A DNA stretch of 64,000 nt from an uncultured Holophagaceae bacterium (GCA_903913215.1 CAIWKE010000035.1:1-64000), one strand, 5' to 3'. Positions 54,660 to 63,510 are shown, numbered from the stretch's first letter. A program made the numbers and translations. The notes: a model not told the origin generated them from the sequence alone.

Positions 54660-55568
54660 TCACTGACTCAACTCATTTTTCACGCCACTGACCACATGCC
54701 CGGTAGGCCCCACGCGGGCGGCGGTGTCGCAGGTGCCGGTCTGGTCGTCGAAGAAGAAGTCGGGCTCGAACTCGCGCAGGAAGTCGGCCTTCTCCAGGCC
54801 CCCCAGGAACATGGCCTCGTCCACCTGGATGTTCCAGGCCATGAGCGTGCGGATGGCGCGCTCGTGGGCAGGGGCGCTGCGGGCCGTGACCAGGGCCGTG
54901 CGGATGCGCATGGGGGCCGAGGCGGGCAGGGCCTGCAGGGGTTTCAGGGCCTCCAGCAGAGGCATGAAGGGGCCCGGGGGCAGGGGCAGGTTGGCCTTCT
55001 CGATCTCGTGGGCCTGGAAGGCCGCCAGGCCGCCGGTGGCATAGACCCGCTCCGCCTCGTCACTGAAGAGCACGGCGTCACCGTCGAAGGCGATGCGGAT
55101 CTCCTCCGGGTGGCGGTCCGCCGCCTGGGCGCTATCCGGGTAGACCCGCGCCGCCGCGAAGCCCGCCAGCAGCGCCGCGCGGACATCCTCCTCCTTGGCG
55201 GAGAGGAAGAGATTGGCCCCGAGCGGATTGAGGTAGGGATAGGGATTGCGGCCCCGGGTGAAGACGGCGCGTTCCAACTGCAGGTCGGCCTCCTGGGCGC
55301 TGCGGAAGACCCGCAGTCCGCTCACGGGGTCGTTGCGCGACAGGATCACCACCGCCACCCGGCTCTGGCCCTCGGTGTTGAAGGCCAGCAGCTTCTTCAC
55401 CAGCGGAAAGGCCACCCCCGGCCGCGCCGGTTGGTCCAGCCGCGTGAGCTGCAGCTCCATGTAGGCCCGGTCATCAGATTCCTCAAAGACCCGGTTCTCC
55501 TCCTCGAAGTCGAAGAGGGCCCGGGAGGAAATAGCCACGACCAACTTGCCGGAGAGGGATTGGGACAT
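54660..55568 (-). CDS. 5'-nucleotidase (NT5C1-like)
   Basis: 302 residues, no signal peptide. Matches the cytosolic 5'-nucleotidase family: 'AFPLVKKLLAFN', 'VVILSRNDPVSGLRVFRSA', 'IRIAFDGDAVLFSDEAERVY' (the metal Asp), and 'EFEPDFFFDDQTGTCDTAARVGPTGHV' near the end. It removes phosphate from nucleoside monophosphates. Monocistronic, flanked on each side by similar 10-bp hairpins. Confidence 0.85.
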   Translation of the reverse strand: MSQSLSGKLVVAISSRALFDFEEENRVFEESDDRAYMELQLTRLDQPARPGVAFPLVKKLLAFNTEGQSRVAVVILSRNDPVSGLRVFRSAQEADLQLERAVFTRGRNPYPYLNPLGANLFLSAKEEDVRAALLAGFAAARVYPDSAQAADRHPEEIRIAFDGDAVLFSDEAERVYATGGLAAFQAHEIEKANLPLPPGPFMPLLEALKPLQALPASAPMRIRTALVTARSAPAHERAIRTLMAWNIQVDEAMFLGGLEKADFLREFEPDFFFDDQTGTCDTAARVGPTGHVVSGVKNELSQ

Positions 55569-55605
55569 GTGAACAGGGTAGACCGATTGGGAATGCTTTT
55601 CCTAC

Positions 55606-55628
55606 CTGTCGGCGCGCAGCGCCGACAG
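55606..55628. repeat. Perfect hairpin, CGC-GCA-GCG-type tip
   Basis: CTGTCGGCGC-GCA-GCGCCGACAG, 10-bp arms, in the divergent gap between the 5'-nucleotidase and cysteine desulfurase genes, 18 nt before the latter's ATG. Confidence 0.65.
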
Positions 55629-55646
55629 CCCCAGTACACTGAAGGA

Positions 55647-56681
55647 ATGCCCCGCCACTATATCGACGCCAACGCCTCCACGCCTCCCCACCTGGACGCC
55701 GTAGAAGCCGTCCAGCGGGCCATGGTGCAGGACTGGGCGAATCCCACCAGCACGCACCGGGAGGGGCAGCGGGCGCGGCATCGGGTCGAGGAGGCGCGGC
55801 GGGAGCTCGCGCTGAGTCTGGGGGTGGCGCCTGGAGAGCTGGTCTTCTGCTCGTCGGCCACGGAGGCCCTGCACCTGCTCATCCGGGGTCTGCAGCCGGC
55901 CCTGGGGGACCGGCCCGCGGCGGTGTTTCCGGGAGAGCACAGTGCCTGTCTGAATCCGCTGCGGGACTGGGCGCGGGTGAGCTGGCTGCCGGAGCTGCCG
56001 GCCGAGGCCGCCACGGTGGTACAGATGGCGGCGAACAACGAGACAGGCATCCGTTACGCCATGCCCGCGGTACTGGACGCCGTGCGCATCAAGGACTGTT
56101 GCCAGGCCTGGGGCAAGGTGCCCGTGGATCTCTCGGACTGCGACGCGGCCGTTTTCAGTGGCCACAAGATGGGCGGGCCGCGGGGCGCGGGACTGTTGTG
56201 GTTGCGGCCGGGCCTGCCCTGGGAGAGCCCCATGGAGGGCCCCCAGGAGCGGCGGCGTCGGGGCGGCACGGAGGATCTGCCGGCCATCCTTGGCCTGGCC
56301 GCGGCAGCGCGTCACTTGACGGAGCGTCAAGCGCAGAACGCCGCCTTGGCCCTCCTGCGGGACGCCTTCGAAGCCGAACTCCTGAGCTGGAATCGGGACA
56401 TTGAAGCCATCGGCGGAGACCAGTCCCGCCTGCCCAACACCAGCTGCCTGCTGTTCCGCGGCCGGAATGGGGAAGGGCTCCAGGTGGGCCTGGACCTGGC
56501 GGGCTTTGCGGTGAGCACCGGCAGCGCTTGCCACAGCGGCTCCGTGAAGCCCAGCCACGCCATCACGACCCTGGGCTACAGCCTGGAGGAGGCGCGCTCG
56601 GTGCTGCGCTTCTCCTGGCTCCCGGACGCCCAACCCCGCGAAGTGGAGGCCCTGGCGGCGGCGTTGAAGCGGTTGATCTGA
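55647..56681 (+). CDS. Cysteine desulfurase/class V aminotransferase
   Basis: 344 residues from the ATG at 55647, with GAAGGA upstream; the track ORF starting at 54696 is mainly antisense to the nucleotidase gene. PLP fold type I: 'YIDANASTPPHLDAVEAVQRAMV', 'SSATEALHLLIRGL', PLP-Lys in 'AVFSGHKMGGPRGAGLLWL', and the catalytic-Cys loop 'VSTGSACHSGSVKPSHAI'. NifS/IscS-like, mobilising sulfur from cysteine for Fe-S or thio-tRNA assembly. No scaffold gene is next to it; the thiolase ttcA lies 3 kb downstream. Confidence 0.88.
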   Translation: MPRHYIDANASTPPHLDAVEAVQRAMVQDWANPTSTHREGQRARHRVEEARRELALSLGVAPGELVFCSSATEALHLLIRGLQPALGDRPAAVFPGEHSACLNPLRDWARVSWLPELPAEAATVVQMAANNETGIRYAMPAVLDAVRIKDCCQAWGKVPVDLSDCDAAVFSGHKMGGPRGAGLLWLRPGLPWESPMEGPQERRRRGGTEDLPAILGLAAAARHLTERQAQNAALALLRDAFEAELLSWNRDIEAIGGDQSRLPNTSCLLFRGRNGEGLQVGLDLAGFAVSTGSACHSGSVKPSHAITTLGYSLEEARSVLRFSWLPDAQPREVEALAAALKRLI

Positions 56682-56717
56682 GCCCTGAAGGGGTCTCCCG
56701 GAATGAATTAGAAATCG

Positions 56718-57848
56718 TCAAAACGCCTGACCATCTGGGGCCTGGGCCCAGTGAATATTCAGCCAGGCGGCCACGGTGGGTGCGAAGTCCCAGAGGGGTT
56801 TGGGGCCCAGCGGACCCTTGCCCGCGCCCAGGACGATGAGCCAGGTGTGCATGATCTGGGTCTCGGAGCTGTAGGCATGGGCGCCGCTGCGCCCGTGGCG
56901 CTCGCCCTCCTCCTCGCGGCTGGAGCGGGCCCGGGACAGCCAGACGCCTTCTGGAGCCAGCACCACCAAGTCGCCCACCCGGGGGCTGCCCGCCAGGTGG
57001 TAGCGAGGCGGCACCTCGGCGCGGGTCCAGGCCTTGAGCCCAGCCTTACGCAGGCGGGCCAGGGCCTTCGGACCATCCTTGGGTTCCTTCAGGTAGATGT
57101 AGGCACTGCCACCATGGGTGATCGCTTCATTGGGAATGCCGTCCAGCACCGAGGGCAAGTGGATGCGCCGCTTCATGACGGCCATGCCGTGATCCGCGGC
57201 GATGAGCACGTGCAGGCCCGGGTGCTCCGCCTGCATGCGCCGCAGCCAGGGGGCCAGCTGCTCGTCCATGGCCTTCAGCTTTTTGAGAACCTCGGGGCTG
57301 CGCGGGCCCTGGAGGTGGCCCTCCTCGTCCGTGCCCGAGAGGTAGGCCATGACCAGGCCGGCGCCATCCTTGAGGGCGGCTTCACTGAAGGCAAGGGCTT
57401 CGGCGTCGGGGCGACCCAGGCGGAAGACCTCCATGCGCCAGGGGCTCACGCCCTCCCAGGGGCCCGTGGCACCTACCCACTGGAAGACGGCGGTGCGCAC
57501 GCCGCTGCGGGTGGCGGCCACCCAGAGGGGTTCCCGCTGGAGCTGCTCCACGTAGGAGGCGTTGCCGACATAGGTCTTGGTGGTCGGGTCCAGGTAGCCG
57601 TTGGCCACGATGCCGTGGTGCTCGGGCCAGCAGCCCGTGGCCATGGTGGCGTGGCCGTTGAAGGTGGTGGCGGGGAAGGGGGGCAGGCCCTCGCCGCGGC
57701 GGCCCTCTTCGGAGAGCGCCCAGAGCTTGGGCATAGTGTGAGCCGTGAACTGATTGGCGCCCAGGCCATCGGCGCTGAGCATCAGGACTGGCGCCGCCGC
57801 CTGGAGGGCGACCGCGCAGAAGAGGGTGAGGATCGGGAGAAAACGCAT
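56718..57848 (-). CDS. Secreted alkaline phosphatase-superfamily phosphodiesterase
   Basis: 376 residues with a signal peptide ('MRFLPILTLFCAVALQAAAP'). Type I phosphodiesterase/nucleotide pyrophosphatase fold: metal Asp in 'VLMLSADGLGANQF', nucleophile Thr in 'FPATTFNGHATMATGCWP', and 'GLHVLIAADHGMA' with the Asp-His metal ligands. Cleaves an extracytoplasmic phosphoester, substrate unknown. The PAPA-type signal end suggests periplasmic or secreted location. Confidence 0.87.
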   Translation of the reverse strand: MRFLPILTLFCAVALQAAAPVLMLSADGLGANQFTAHTMPKLWALSEEGRRGEGLPPFPATTFNGHATMATGCWPEHHGIVANGYLDPTTKTYVGNASYVEQLQREPLWVAATRSGVRTAVFQWVGATGPWEGVSPWRMEVFRLGRPDAEALAFSEAALKDGAGLVMAYLSGTDEEGHLQGPRSPEVLKKLKAMDEQLAPWLRRMQAEHPGLHVLIAADHGMAVMKRRIHLPSVLDGIPNEAITHGGSAYIYLKEPKDGPKALARLRKAGLKAWTRAEVPPRYHLAGSPRVGDLVVLAPEGVWLSRARSSREEEGERHGRSGAHAYSSETQIMHTWLIVLGAGKGPLGPKPLWDFAPTVAAWLNIHWAQAPDGQAF

Positions 57849-57943
57849 GAGTCCAGCCTAACAAAGTCAAAAAGAACGACACCGATAAACACCGAACTGC
57901 CCGAGGGCTGTGTCGGACTTCCAGCTCCCGCTACCCTGGAGCC

Positions 57944-59134
57944 ATGACGACCCCTCGCTGGCCCTACCCGCTGCTCCGCCTCAAGCCCGGCAAGGAGGGC
58001 ATGCTCTCCCGCCGCCATCCGTGGCTCTTCTCCGGGGCTTTGGCCAAGCCCTCTGAAGCCCACCTGGTACGGCTGGCCGACGATTCGGGCATGGTGCTGG
58101 GCGTGGGCACCACGCACCCCACGAACCCCCTGGCGGTGCGCATCTTCCGTTTCGAGGACGCCCCGCTGGACGAGGCCTTCTTCCGGGAGCGCTTCGAGTC
58201 GGCCTTGGCCCTGCGCAAGGCCCTGGGTCACTGGGAGCCCGAGGGCGGGTGCCGCTGGATCTTCGGTGAGGGCGATGGCCTGCCGGGTCTGGTGGTGGAC
58301 CGCTACGCCTCGGCTCTAGTGGTGCAGGTGGGCACGGCGGGGCTGGAGTTGCTGCGTGAGACCTGGTGGCCCGTGCTCTTCGAAATCGCCAAGCGGGAGG
58401 GCATCACCACCTTCGTGGAGCGCAGCCAATCCGGGCGCCGGGACGAGGGGTTGGATCCCGTGAACCGCCTCCTCAAAGGCAGCCTGGCCGGACCCATCAC
58501 GCTGAAGGAAGGCGCGGCGAGCCTCACCGTGGACCTGCTGCGGGGCCAGAAGACTGGCTTCTTCCTGGACCAGCGCGAGCACCGCCTGCAGCTGGGGCGG
58601 ATCTCGAAGAATTGCCGCGTGCTCAATGCCTTCGGCTACACCGGCGGTTTCAGCATCCACGCGGGGCTGGGCGGGGCCTCGGAAGTGGCCACCCTGGACA
58701 TCAGCGCCGCGGCCCTGGACCAGGCCGACCGCGACTGGGCCGCCAACGGCCTGGACCCGGCGGCCCACCTGCGCATGGAAGGCGACGCCTTTGAGCTCAT
58801 GCGGCAACTGGAGCCCCTGGCCTGGGACCGCGTCATCGTGGATCCGCCCGCCTTTGCCAAGCAGCGCAAGGATGTGGACAAGGCCTTCAAGGCCTACAAG
58901 GATGTCTTCCGTCTGGGCGCCCGCGCCACGGCCAGGGGCGGCATGCTCTGGTGCTTCTCCTGCAGCCAGCATCTGGACCGCACCCGCTTCCAGGAGGCCG
59001 TGTGGACAGCCCTGCTGGAGGCCGGCCGCGAGGCCCGCGTACTGGCCCACCTCGGGCAACCCACGGACCACCCCTACTCACTGAACCACCCCGAGGGCTT
59101 CTACCTCAAGGGGCTGTGGCTGAGTCTGGACTGA
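57944..59134 (+). CDS. Class I rRNA methyltransferase, RlmI-like
   Basis: 396 residues. PUA domain at the N-terminus ('LKPGKEGMLSRRHPWLFSGALAKPSEAHLV'), then an EEHEE region and a Rossmann methyltransferase with 'VLNAFGYTGGFSIHAGLGGASEVATLD' (SAM site) and 'WDRVIVDPPAFAKQRKDVDKAFKAYKDV', diagnostic for RlmI/RlmK-type 23S rRNA cytosine methylases. Ends two bases before the convergent quinone reductase gene. Confidence 0.92.
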   Translation: MTTPRWPYPLLRLKPGKEGMLSRRHPWLFSGALAKPSEAHLVRLADDSGMVLGVGTTHPTNPLAVRIFRFEDAPLDEAFFRERFESALALRKALGHWEPEGGCRWIFGEGDGLPGLVVDRYASALVVQVGTAGLELLRETWWPVLFEIAKREGITTFVERSQSGRRDEGLDPVNRLLKGSLAGPITLKEGAASLTVDLLRGQKTGFFLDQREHRLQLGRISKNCRVLNAFGYTGGFSIHAGLGGASEVATLDISAAALDQADRDWAANGLDPAAHLRMEGDAFELMRQLEPLAWDRVIVDPPAFAKQRKDVDKAFKAYKDVFRLGARATARGGMLWCFSCSQHLDRTRFQEAVWTALLEAGREARVLAHLGQPTDHPYSLNHPEGFYLKGLWLSLD

Positions 59135-59135
59135 G

Positions 59136-59804
59136 CTAGTAGCGCCCCACGGAGATCGGCTGCTCCGACTCGATGCGGCGCAGCCGCTCGGCCCAGGCCT
59201 GGAGCCAGGCTACCCGCTGCTCGGTCTCGGCCCGCACGGGTGCGTAGACGATGTGGGGCGCCAGCACAGCGAAGCCCGTGAACTGCAGCATGCCGCGGTG
59301 GATGGGGCGCAGGATGGCGTCCAGGTCGCCATTGAAGCCCTCAGCAGTGTAGGCGTCCTCGGGCCCGCCGGTGGTTAGGGACAGCAGGGCGCGCTTTCCC
59401 TTGAACATGCCTGTGTCATAGACGCGACCCCCACCGTAGGCACGGCCCATGGCAAAGACCCGATCCACCCAGCCCTTGAGGATGGCCGGGAGGCCGAACC
59501 ACCAGAGGGGGAATTGCCAGATCACGAGGTCCGCCGCCTCCAGCTTGGCCAGCTCTGCCTCCAGGTCCGGTGCGAAGCCACCCCCTTCCGAAGCGTGCAG
59601 TTCCTCGACCTGCAATTTGAGGTAGTCGGGATCCTTTACAGAGCTGAAATTCTTCCGGCTGGAGACGGAGTCGAAGCCCATGCGATAGAGATCACTGGTG
59701 CTGACCGAATGCCCCGCTGCCTCCAGCGTTGCGATGGCCGTGTCGAAGAGCGCGCCGTTATAACTCTGGGGCTCGGGGTGGGCGAGGACGATGAGGACGC
59801 GCAT
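59136..59804 (-). CDS. NAD(P)H:quinone oxidoreductase, flavodoxin-like
   Basis: 222 residues of the NQO/KefF/MdaB flavodoxin fold: 'RVLIVLAHPEPQSYNGALFDTA', 'DLVIWQFPLWWFGLPAILKGWVDRVF' and 'GRAYGGGRVYDTGMFKGKRALLSLTTGG'. It reduces quinones by two electrons using NAD(P)H with FMN or FAD. The start 'MRVLIVLAHPE' is the family N-terminus. Confidence 0.9.
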   Translation of the reverse strand: MRVLIVLAHPEPQSYNGALFDTAIATLEAAGHSVSTSDLYRMGFDSVSSRKNFSSVKDPDYLKLQVEELHASEGGGFAPDLEAELAKLEAADLVIWQFPLWWFGLPAILKGWVDRVFAMGRAYGGGRVYDTGMFKGKRALLSLTTGGPEDAYTAEGFNGDLDAILRPIHRGMLQFTGFAVLAPHIVYAPVRAETEQRVAWLQAWAERLRRIESEQPISVGRY

Positions 59805-59870
59805 GGGGGCTCCACTCGAAGGTCTGGCCCCACTCTATACCGCACCGCTGCAGCGCAGCCAGCTTGGGCG

Positions 59871-60722
59871 TCAGCCCAGCCGCTCCAGGGCCTCATCCAT
59901 CCCCTGGGCCTGGAGGGCTCCCAGCTTCAGATCCAGCAGGTGGCTCAGCTTCACGTTGCCCATGGCGCCCAGCATGGAGGCTTTGAGCTGGGGGATGCTG
60001 GGCTCCAGGGTGGCGATGAGCTCCTTCACCTGCTTGCGGCGGCTCTCCAGGCTGGAGCAGCCGCAGAGAGGGCACCCGCAGGGCACGATGGGGAAGCCTC
60101 GCAGCCAGGCGTAGCGCTGCAGGTCCTTCTCCTCGCAGGTGCCCAGAGGGCGAATGACGGTGTTGGCGCCATCGTCACTCACCAGGCGCATGGGCATGGT
60201 GCTGAGGCGGCCGCCGAAGAGGAGGTTGATGAGCAGCGTCTCGATGAGGTCGTCCAGGTGGTGGCCCAGCGCGATCTTGGTAAAGCCGTGTGTCTTGGCG
60301 AAGGAGTAGAGCACCCCTCGCCGCAACCGCGAGCAGATGATGCAGGGCAGCTCCTCGGGCTTCGTGCGGACCATCTTGTCGATGGGGGCGGGGATCACGT
60401 GATGGGGCACGCCCAGGCGCTCGCAGACCTCCGCGATGGGATCGGGGTTGAACTGTGGGAAGCCGGGGTCCACGGTGACCGCCTCGACGCTGAACTTCAC
60501 CGGGGCCCGGTGGCGCAGTCGCTCCAGCAGGTCCAGCAGGGCCCAGGAATCCTTGCCGCCGCTGACCCCGACGAGGATGCGGTCCTGGTCCTCGATGAGC
60601 TTGTAGGTGGCATTGGCATCGCCCAGGCGTCGTGCCAGCTGCTTCTCCAGCTTCGGCAGCCCCAAGAGCTCAGCCTCGGTAGGGGGCAGGGCCAGGCTGG
60701 GGAGGGCGCAGGGGTTACTCAC
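59871..60722 (-). CDS. ttcA: tRNA 2-thiocytidine biosynthesis protein TtcA
   Basis: 283 residues from a GTG at 60722. PP-loop 'ILVGVSGGKDSWALLDLLERL', the Cys pair 'LPCIICSRLRRGVLY' and third ligand region 'PCGCPLCGCSS' expected for the 4Fe-4S cluster, plus 'KIALGHHLDDLIETLLINL'. TtcA thiolates cytidine 32 of certain tRNAs. It starts 15 nt after the Rrf2 regulator gene on the same strand, making an operon in which a cysteine-rich regulator precedes an Fe-S enzyme. Confidence 0.93.
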   Translation of the reverse strand: MSNPCALPSLALPPTEAELLGLPKLEKQLARRLGDANATYKLIEDQDRILVGVSGGKDSWALLDLLERLRHRAPVKFSVEAVTVDPGFPQFNPDPIAEVCERLGVPHHVIPAPIDKMVRTKPEELPCIICSRLRRGVLYSFAKTHGFTKIALGHHLDDLIETLLINLLFGGRLSTMPMRLVSDDGANTVIRPLGTCEEKDLQRYAWLRGFPIVPCGCPLCGCSSLESRRKQVKELIATLEPSIPQLKASMLGAMGNVKLSHLLDLKLGALQAQGMDEALERLG

Positions 60723-60737
60723 AAAAAGCCCCTGACG

Positions 60738-61244
60738 TCACATCACGCCGCAGGCTTTGCGCTCGCCACGCACCAACTGGCCCTGCACATCCTTGACGTA
60801 CTCGGGGCAGGTGCAGTCGGGGCACGAATTGCTGGAGGTCTCGGAGCAGAGGTCGGCGAAGGTGACTTTCTCCATGAAGGCGGAAATGTGGTCGGACAGG
60901 CGGTTCCAGAGCAGGAGGCTCATGCGCTCGTCGGCCATGAGGGCCTTGCTGGCGGCCTTGGGATCCTCCTTGGCCACGGCGTAAAAGCTGCTGTCCGTAA
61001 GGCGTAGCACCTCGCCCACGCTGACTTGGTTGCAGGGCCGGGTAAGGATGTAGCCACCCTTGGGGCCGCGCACGCTGGCCACAACGCCGGCCTTCTTGAG
61101 CTTGTTGAAAATCTGCTCCAGGAAAGGCAGGGAGAGCTTTTGGCGCTCGGCGATGACATGCAGGGGCACCGGCTGACCGTGGCTGTGGTGGGCCAGGTCG
61201 AACAGGGCCTGCATGCTGTACCTGCCTCGGGCCGAAATCTTCAC
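60738..61244 (-). CDS. Rrf2-family transcriptional regulator
   Basis: 168 residues from a GTG start with GGAG upstream. Winged HTH 'KISARGRYSMQALFDLAHHSHGQPVPLHVIAERQKLSLPFLEQIFNKL' and 'SVRGPKGGYILTRP' wing. The C-terminus has Cys133, Cys141, Cys144, Cys146 and Cys165 ('CPDCTCPEYV'), enough ligands for an Fe-S cluster as in IscR, but spaced differently from E. coli IscR. It probably controls itself and ttcA in answer to Fe-S or sulfur state. Confidence 0.93.
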   Translation of the reverse strand: MKISARGRYSMQALFDLAHHSHGQPVPLHVIAERQKLSLPFLEQIFNKLKKAGVVASVRGPKGGYILTRPCNQVSVGEVLRLTDSSFYAVAKEDPKAASKALMADERMSLLLWNRLSDHISAFMEKVTFADLCSETSSNSCPDCTCPEYVKDVQGQLVRGERKACGVM

Positions 61245-61262
61245 GAAGGTGCTCCAGGCTTC

Positions 61263-61311
61263 AGGCTAGTATTCCTGAGCAAACAAGTCAAGTTTATGGC
61301 AGAGCTATAAT
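61263..61311. promoter_or_regulatory. Divergent promoter region, rrf2-ttcA / thioredoxin-like gene
   Basis: On the plus strand TATAAT at 61306-61311 lies 17 nt before the ATG 61329, with no clear -35. On the minus strand TTGACT (61291-61286) is 17 nt from TAGCCT; the spacer contains CTCAGGAATACT, a position where Rrf2/IscR-type regulators often bind. Assignment is by eye. Confidence 0.4.
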
Positions 61312-61328
61312 CACCTAGGAGCATCCCC

Positions 61329-61898
61329 ATGAGACCTGTCTTTCTGGCCCTGGGAACCATGGCGCTCTTCGCCCAGCAGGGTGTTGTGGCCCCAGCCATC
61401 CCGCCCGAAAGGCCCAAGGGAGGCCTGGTGGACAAGTACGACGAGCTGCCCCTGCTGCTGGGCCCCACCAGCGCCAAGGCCGTTCTGGCTCACCGGGGGG
61501 TATTCCGGGACAACCTGGCGGCGGCGCAGCCTTCCACCAAGGTCAAGGCCCGCTGGATGGCCATCCAGCAGCCCTTCACCGTGTTAGTGGTGTTCGGCTC
61601 CTGGTGCTCGGACAGCCAGCATCAGCTCCCCAGCCTCCTGGCCTTCGACGTCGCGCCCAATCCCTTCATCGAGCTCCACTACCTGGGTGTCAATCGGGAC
61701 AAGGTCCTGGATCCCGCGGCCTGGCCCCAGGGGTGCACACCCCAGAAGCCCTCGCGGGTCCCCACAGTCTATGTATTCTCCCTCCAGCCCGGCGGCGCCC
61801 AGAAGCTCGTGAGCTACGTGGTGGAGACGCCACCCAGGGCGGGCCAGACCATGGCCGAGGCGGTGCTCGACATCATGGAGGGGCCACTGGCCCGCTGA
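61329..61898 (+). CDS. Secreted thioredoxin-fold protein with single Cys at active site
   Basis: 189 residues with a signal-like start ('RPVFLALGTMALFAQQGVVAP'). The active-site loop is 'VFGSWCSDSQHQLPSLL': the thioredoxin CxxC has become C-S-D-S, leaving one reactive Cys, and cis-Pro follows in 'SRVPTVYVF'. A second Cys ('WPQGCTPQ') lies outside the loop. Such W-C-x-D-S proteins are known as thioredoxin-like but their partners are unclear. Divergent from the rrf2-ttcA operon; 43 nt before the peptide-binding protein gene. Confidence 0.82.
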   Translation: MRPVFLALGTMALFAQQGVVAPAIPPERPKGGLVDKYDELPLLLGPTSAKAVLAHRGVFRDNLAAAQPSTKVKARWMAIQQPFTVLVVFGSWCSDSQHQLPSLLAFDVAPNPFIELHYLGVNRDKVLDPAAWPQGCTPQKPSRVPTVYVFSLQPGGAQKLVSYVVETPPRAGQTMAEAVLDIMEGPLAR

Positions 61899-61941
61899 CA
61901 GAACTCAGGAAGGACGGCGCGGCTCCGATGAAGGAGACACC

Positions 61942-63510
61942 ATGCGATGGTCCTCTTTCCTCCTGGCACTCTGCCTGCTGACCGGCCTGCGGGCCGACGA
62001 TACTGTCCGCATTTCGGTACCAGTCTGGTCCACCATGAACCCCCTCCTGCTCTCCCAGGACCAGGACGCGGAGGTCACGGATCTCATCTTCGATCGCCTG
62101 GTCGGCCTGGATGCCCAGGGGAACTTCATCCCCGAGATGCTGCAGTCCTGGACCATCCTCAAAGGTGGCCGGGAGGTGGTAATGCAACTGCGGCCCGGTC
62201 TCACCTGGCATGACGGCAGCCCCATCGAGGCTGAGGACATTGTCTTTACCTGGACCGCCTTGCGCCTGCCCAGGGTGCGCCAGCTGGCCGATACGGCCGG
62301 GGGGGTGGCCACCCTGGATAGCCTGAAGGCCGAGGGGCCCCTCACCGTGCGGATCCGCCTGAGCCAGCCCCGCGGCACCCTGCTCTCCGACCTCTACAAC
62401 TTCATCCCTGTGCCCCGGCGCCACTACCAGGTGCCCGCCAAGCCCCTGGAATCCCCCATGAACCTTCAGCCCATAGGCTCGGGCCCCTACCGGGTGACCG
62501 GAAGCGCCACCCGGACCCAGGTGCACCTGGAACGCTGGGCGGGCTACCGGGGCATCCATCCCGGACAGGCGCCCGCCTTCGAACTCTGGGAGACCAAGCC
62601 GGAGCAAGCCAATCTCCTCCAGGCCTTCCAGGAGGGGCGCCTGCACTACTCCGATGCGAAGCCCCTGCTCTACTACCTGGTGCGCAAGGGGGAGCTGGGG
62701 GCGGGCCTGGTGACCGGCTTCTCCACCCCCCAGGCCTCCTTCCGGGCCTACTTCCTCAACTGCGATCCCAAGCGGAGCCTGCTGGGCGATCTGACCCTCC
62801 GCCAGGTGCTCTTTGAGCTGCTGCCTTGGCAGGCCAACACCCGCGCCCAGCGCTTCTTCCCCACGCGCCTAGCCACCAGCTTCTGGCCCCCCCAGAGCTG
62901 GGCCTACAACCCCAAGCAGCGGCCAGTGCCCAGCGTGGCGCGGGCCAAGGAACTGCTGGACGCAGCGGGCTGGAAGCCCGGCCCCGATGGCATCCGCCAG
63001 AACTCCCAAGGCCGCCGTCTCAGCCTGGTCGTCTACAATCCCTCCTACAACCCCAGTCGGAACTTTTCTTCCATGCTTGCTGAGCAGGCAGCCAAGGTCG
63101 GCATCCAGATTGAAATTCGCACCCTGGAGTTCTCGGAGGTCATCGATCGAGCCTCCAAACACGAGGGCGATATCTGGTCCTTTTCCTGGACCACGTCCCT
63201 GGACCCGGATGTGGACAGTCCGCTATTCACCCGGGAGGGCCTCGTCACCCACGCGAACTACAGCAGCTACTTGAATCCCGAAGTGGACCGGCTCTTCGAC
63301 GAGGGGCGCCACACCCTGAACCAGGAGGCCCGGCGCCGCATCTACCTGCAGATCTCCGAGCTGATCTACCGGGACAAGCCCGTCATCCCCATCGACTATT
63401 ACCAGAACCAGGTGCTGGTGCACCGCCGTCTGCAGGGCGTGACCTTCAGCCAGCAGGGCCTGTGCTGGGGCTTCTGGCCCGGTCGGCGGGGGTGGAGGCT
63501 GGGGAACTGA
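61942..63510 (+). CDS. Peptide ABC transporter substrate-binding protein (SBP family 5)
   Basis: 522 residues with a signal peptide ('MRWSSFLLALCLLTGLRADD'), AAGGAG before the ATG. DppA/OppA fold: 'LTWHDGSPIEAEDIVFTWTALR', 'PIGSGPYRV', 'SFRAYFLNCDPKRSLLGDLTLRQVL', 'AKELLDAAGW'. It binds peptides or similar ligands in the periplasm. No permease or ATPase genes are in the remaining window, and no lipobox is seen. Confidence 0.88.
   Translation: MRWSSFLLALCLLTGLRADDTVRISVPVWSTMNPLLLSQDQDAEVTDLIFDRLVGLDAQGNFIPEMLQSWTILKGGREVVMQLRPGLTWHDGSPIEAEDIVFTWTALRLPRVRQLADTAGGVATLDSLKAEGPLTVRIRLSQPRGTLLSDLYNFIPVPRRHYQVPAKPLESPMNLQPIGSGPYRVTGSATRTQVHLERWAGYRGIHPGQAPAFELWETKPEQANLLQAFQEGRLHYSDAKPLLYYLVRKGELGAGLVTGFSTPQASFRAYFLNCDPKRSLLGDLTLRQVLFELLPWQANTRAQRFFPTRLATSFWPPQSWAYNPKQRPVPSVARAKELLDAAGWKPGPDGIRQNSQGRRLSLVVYNPSYNPSRNFSSMLAEQAAKVGIQIEIRTLEFSEVIDRASKHEGDIWSFSWTTSLDPDVDSPLFTREGLVTHANYSSYLNPEVDRLFDEGRHTLNQEARRRIYLQISELIYRDKPVIPIDYYQNQVLVHRRLQGVTFSQQGLCWGFWPGRRGWRLGN

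Noticed and set aside
54696-55646. N-terminal extension of the cysteine desulfurase ORF
   Set aside because: It is antisense to the 5'-nucleotidase gene; the desulfurase family start and ribosome site are at 55647.
59514-61007. 497-aa plus-strand ORF
   Set aside because: Antisense to the quinone reductase, ttcA and rrf2 genes, all of which have clear family motifs.
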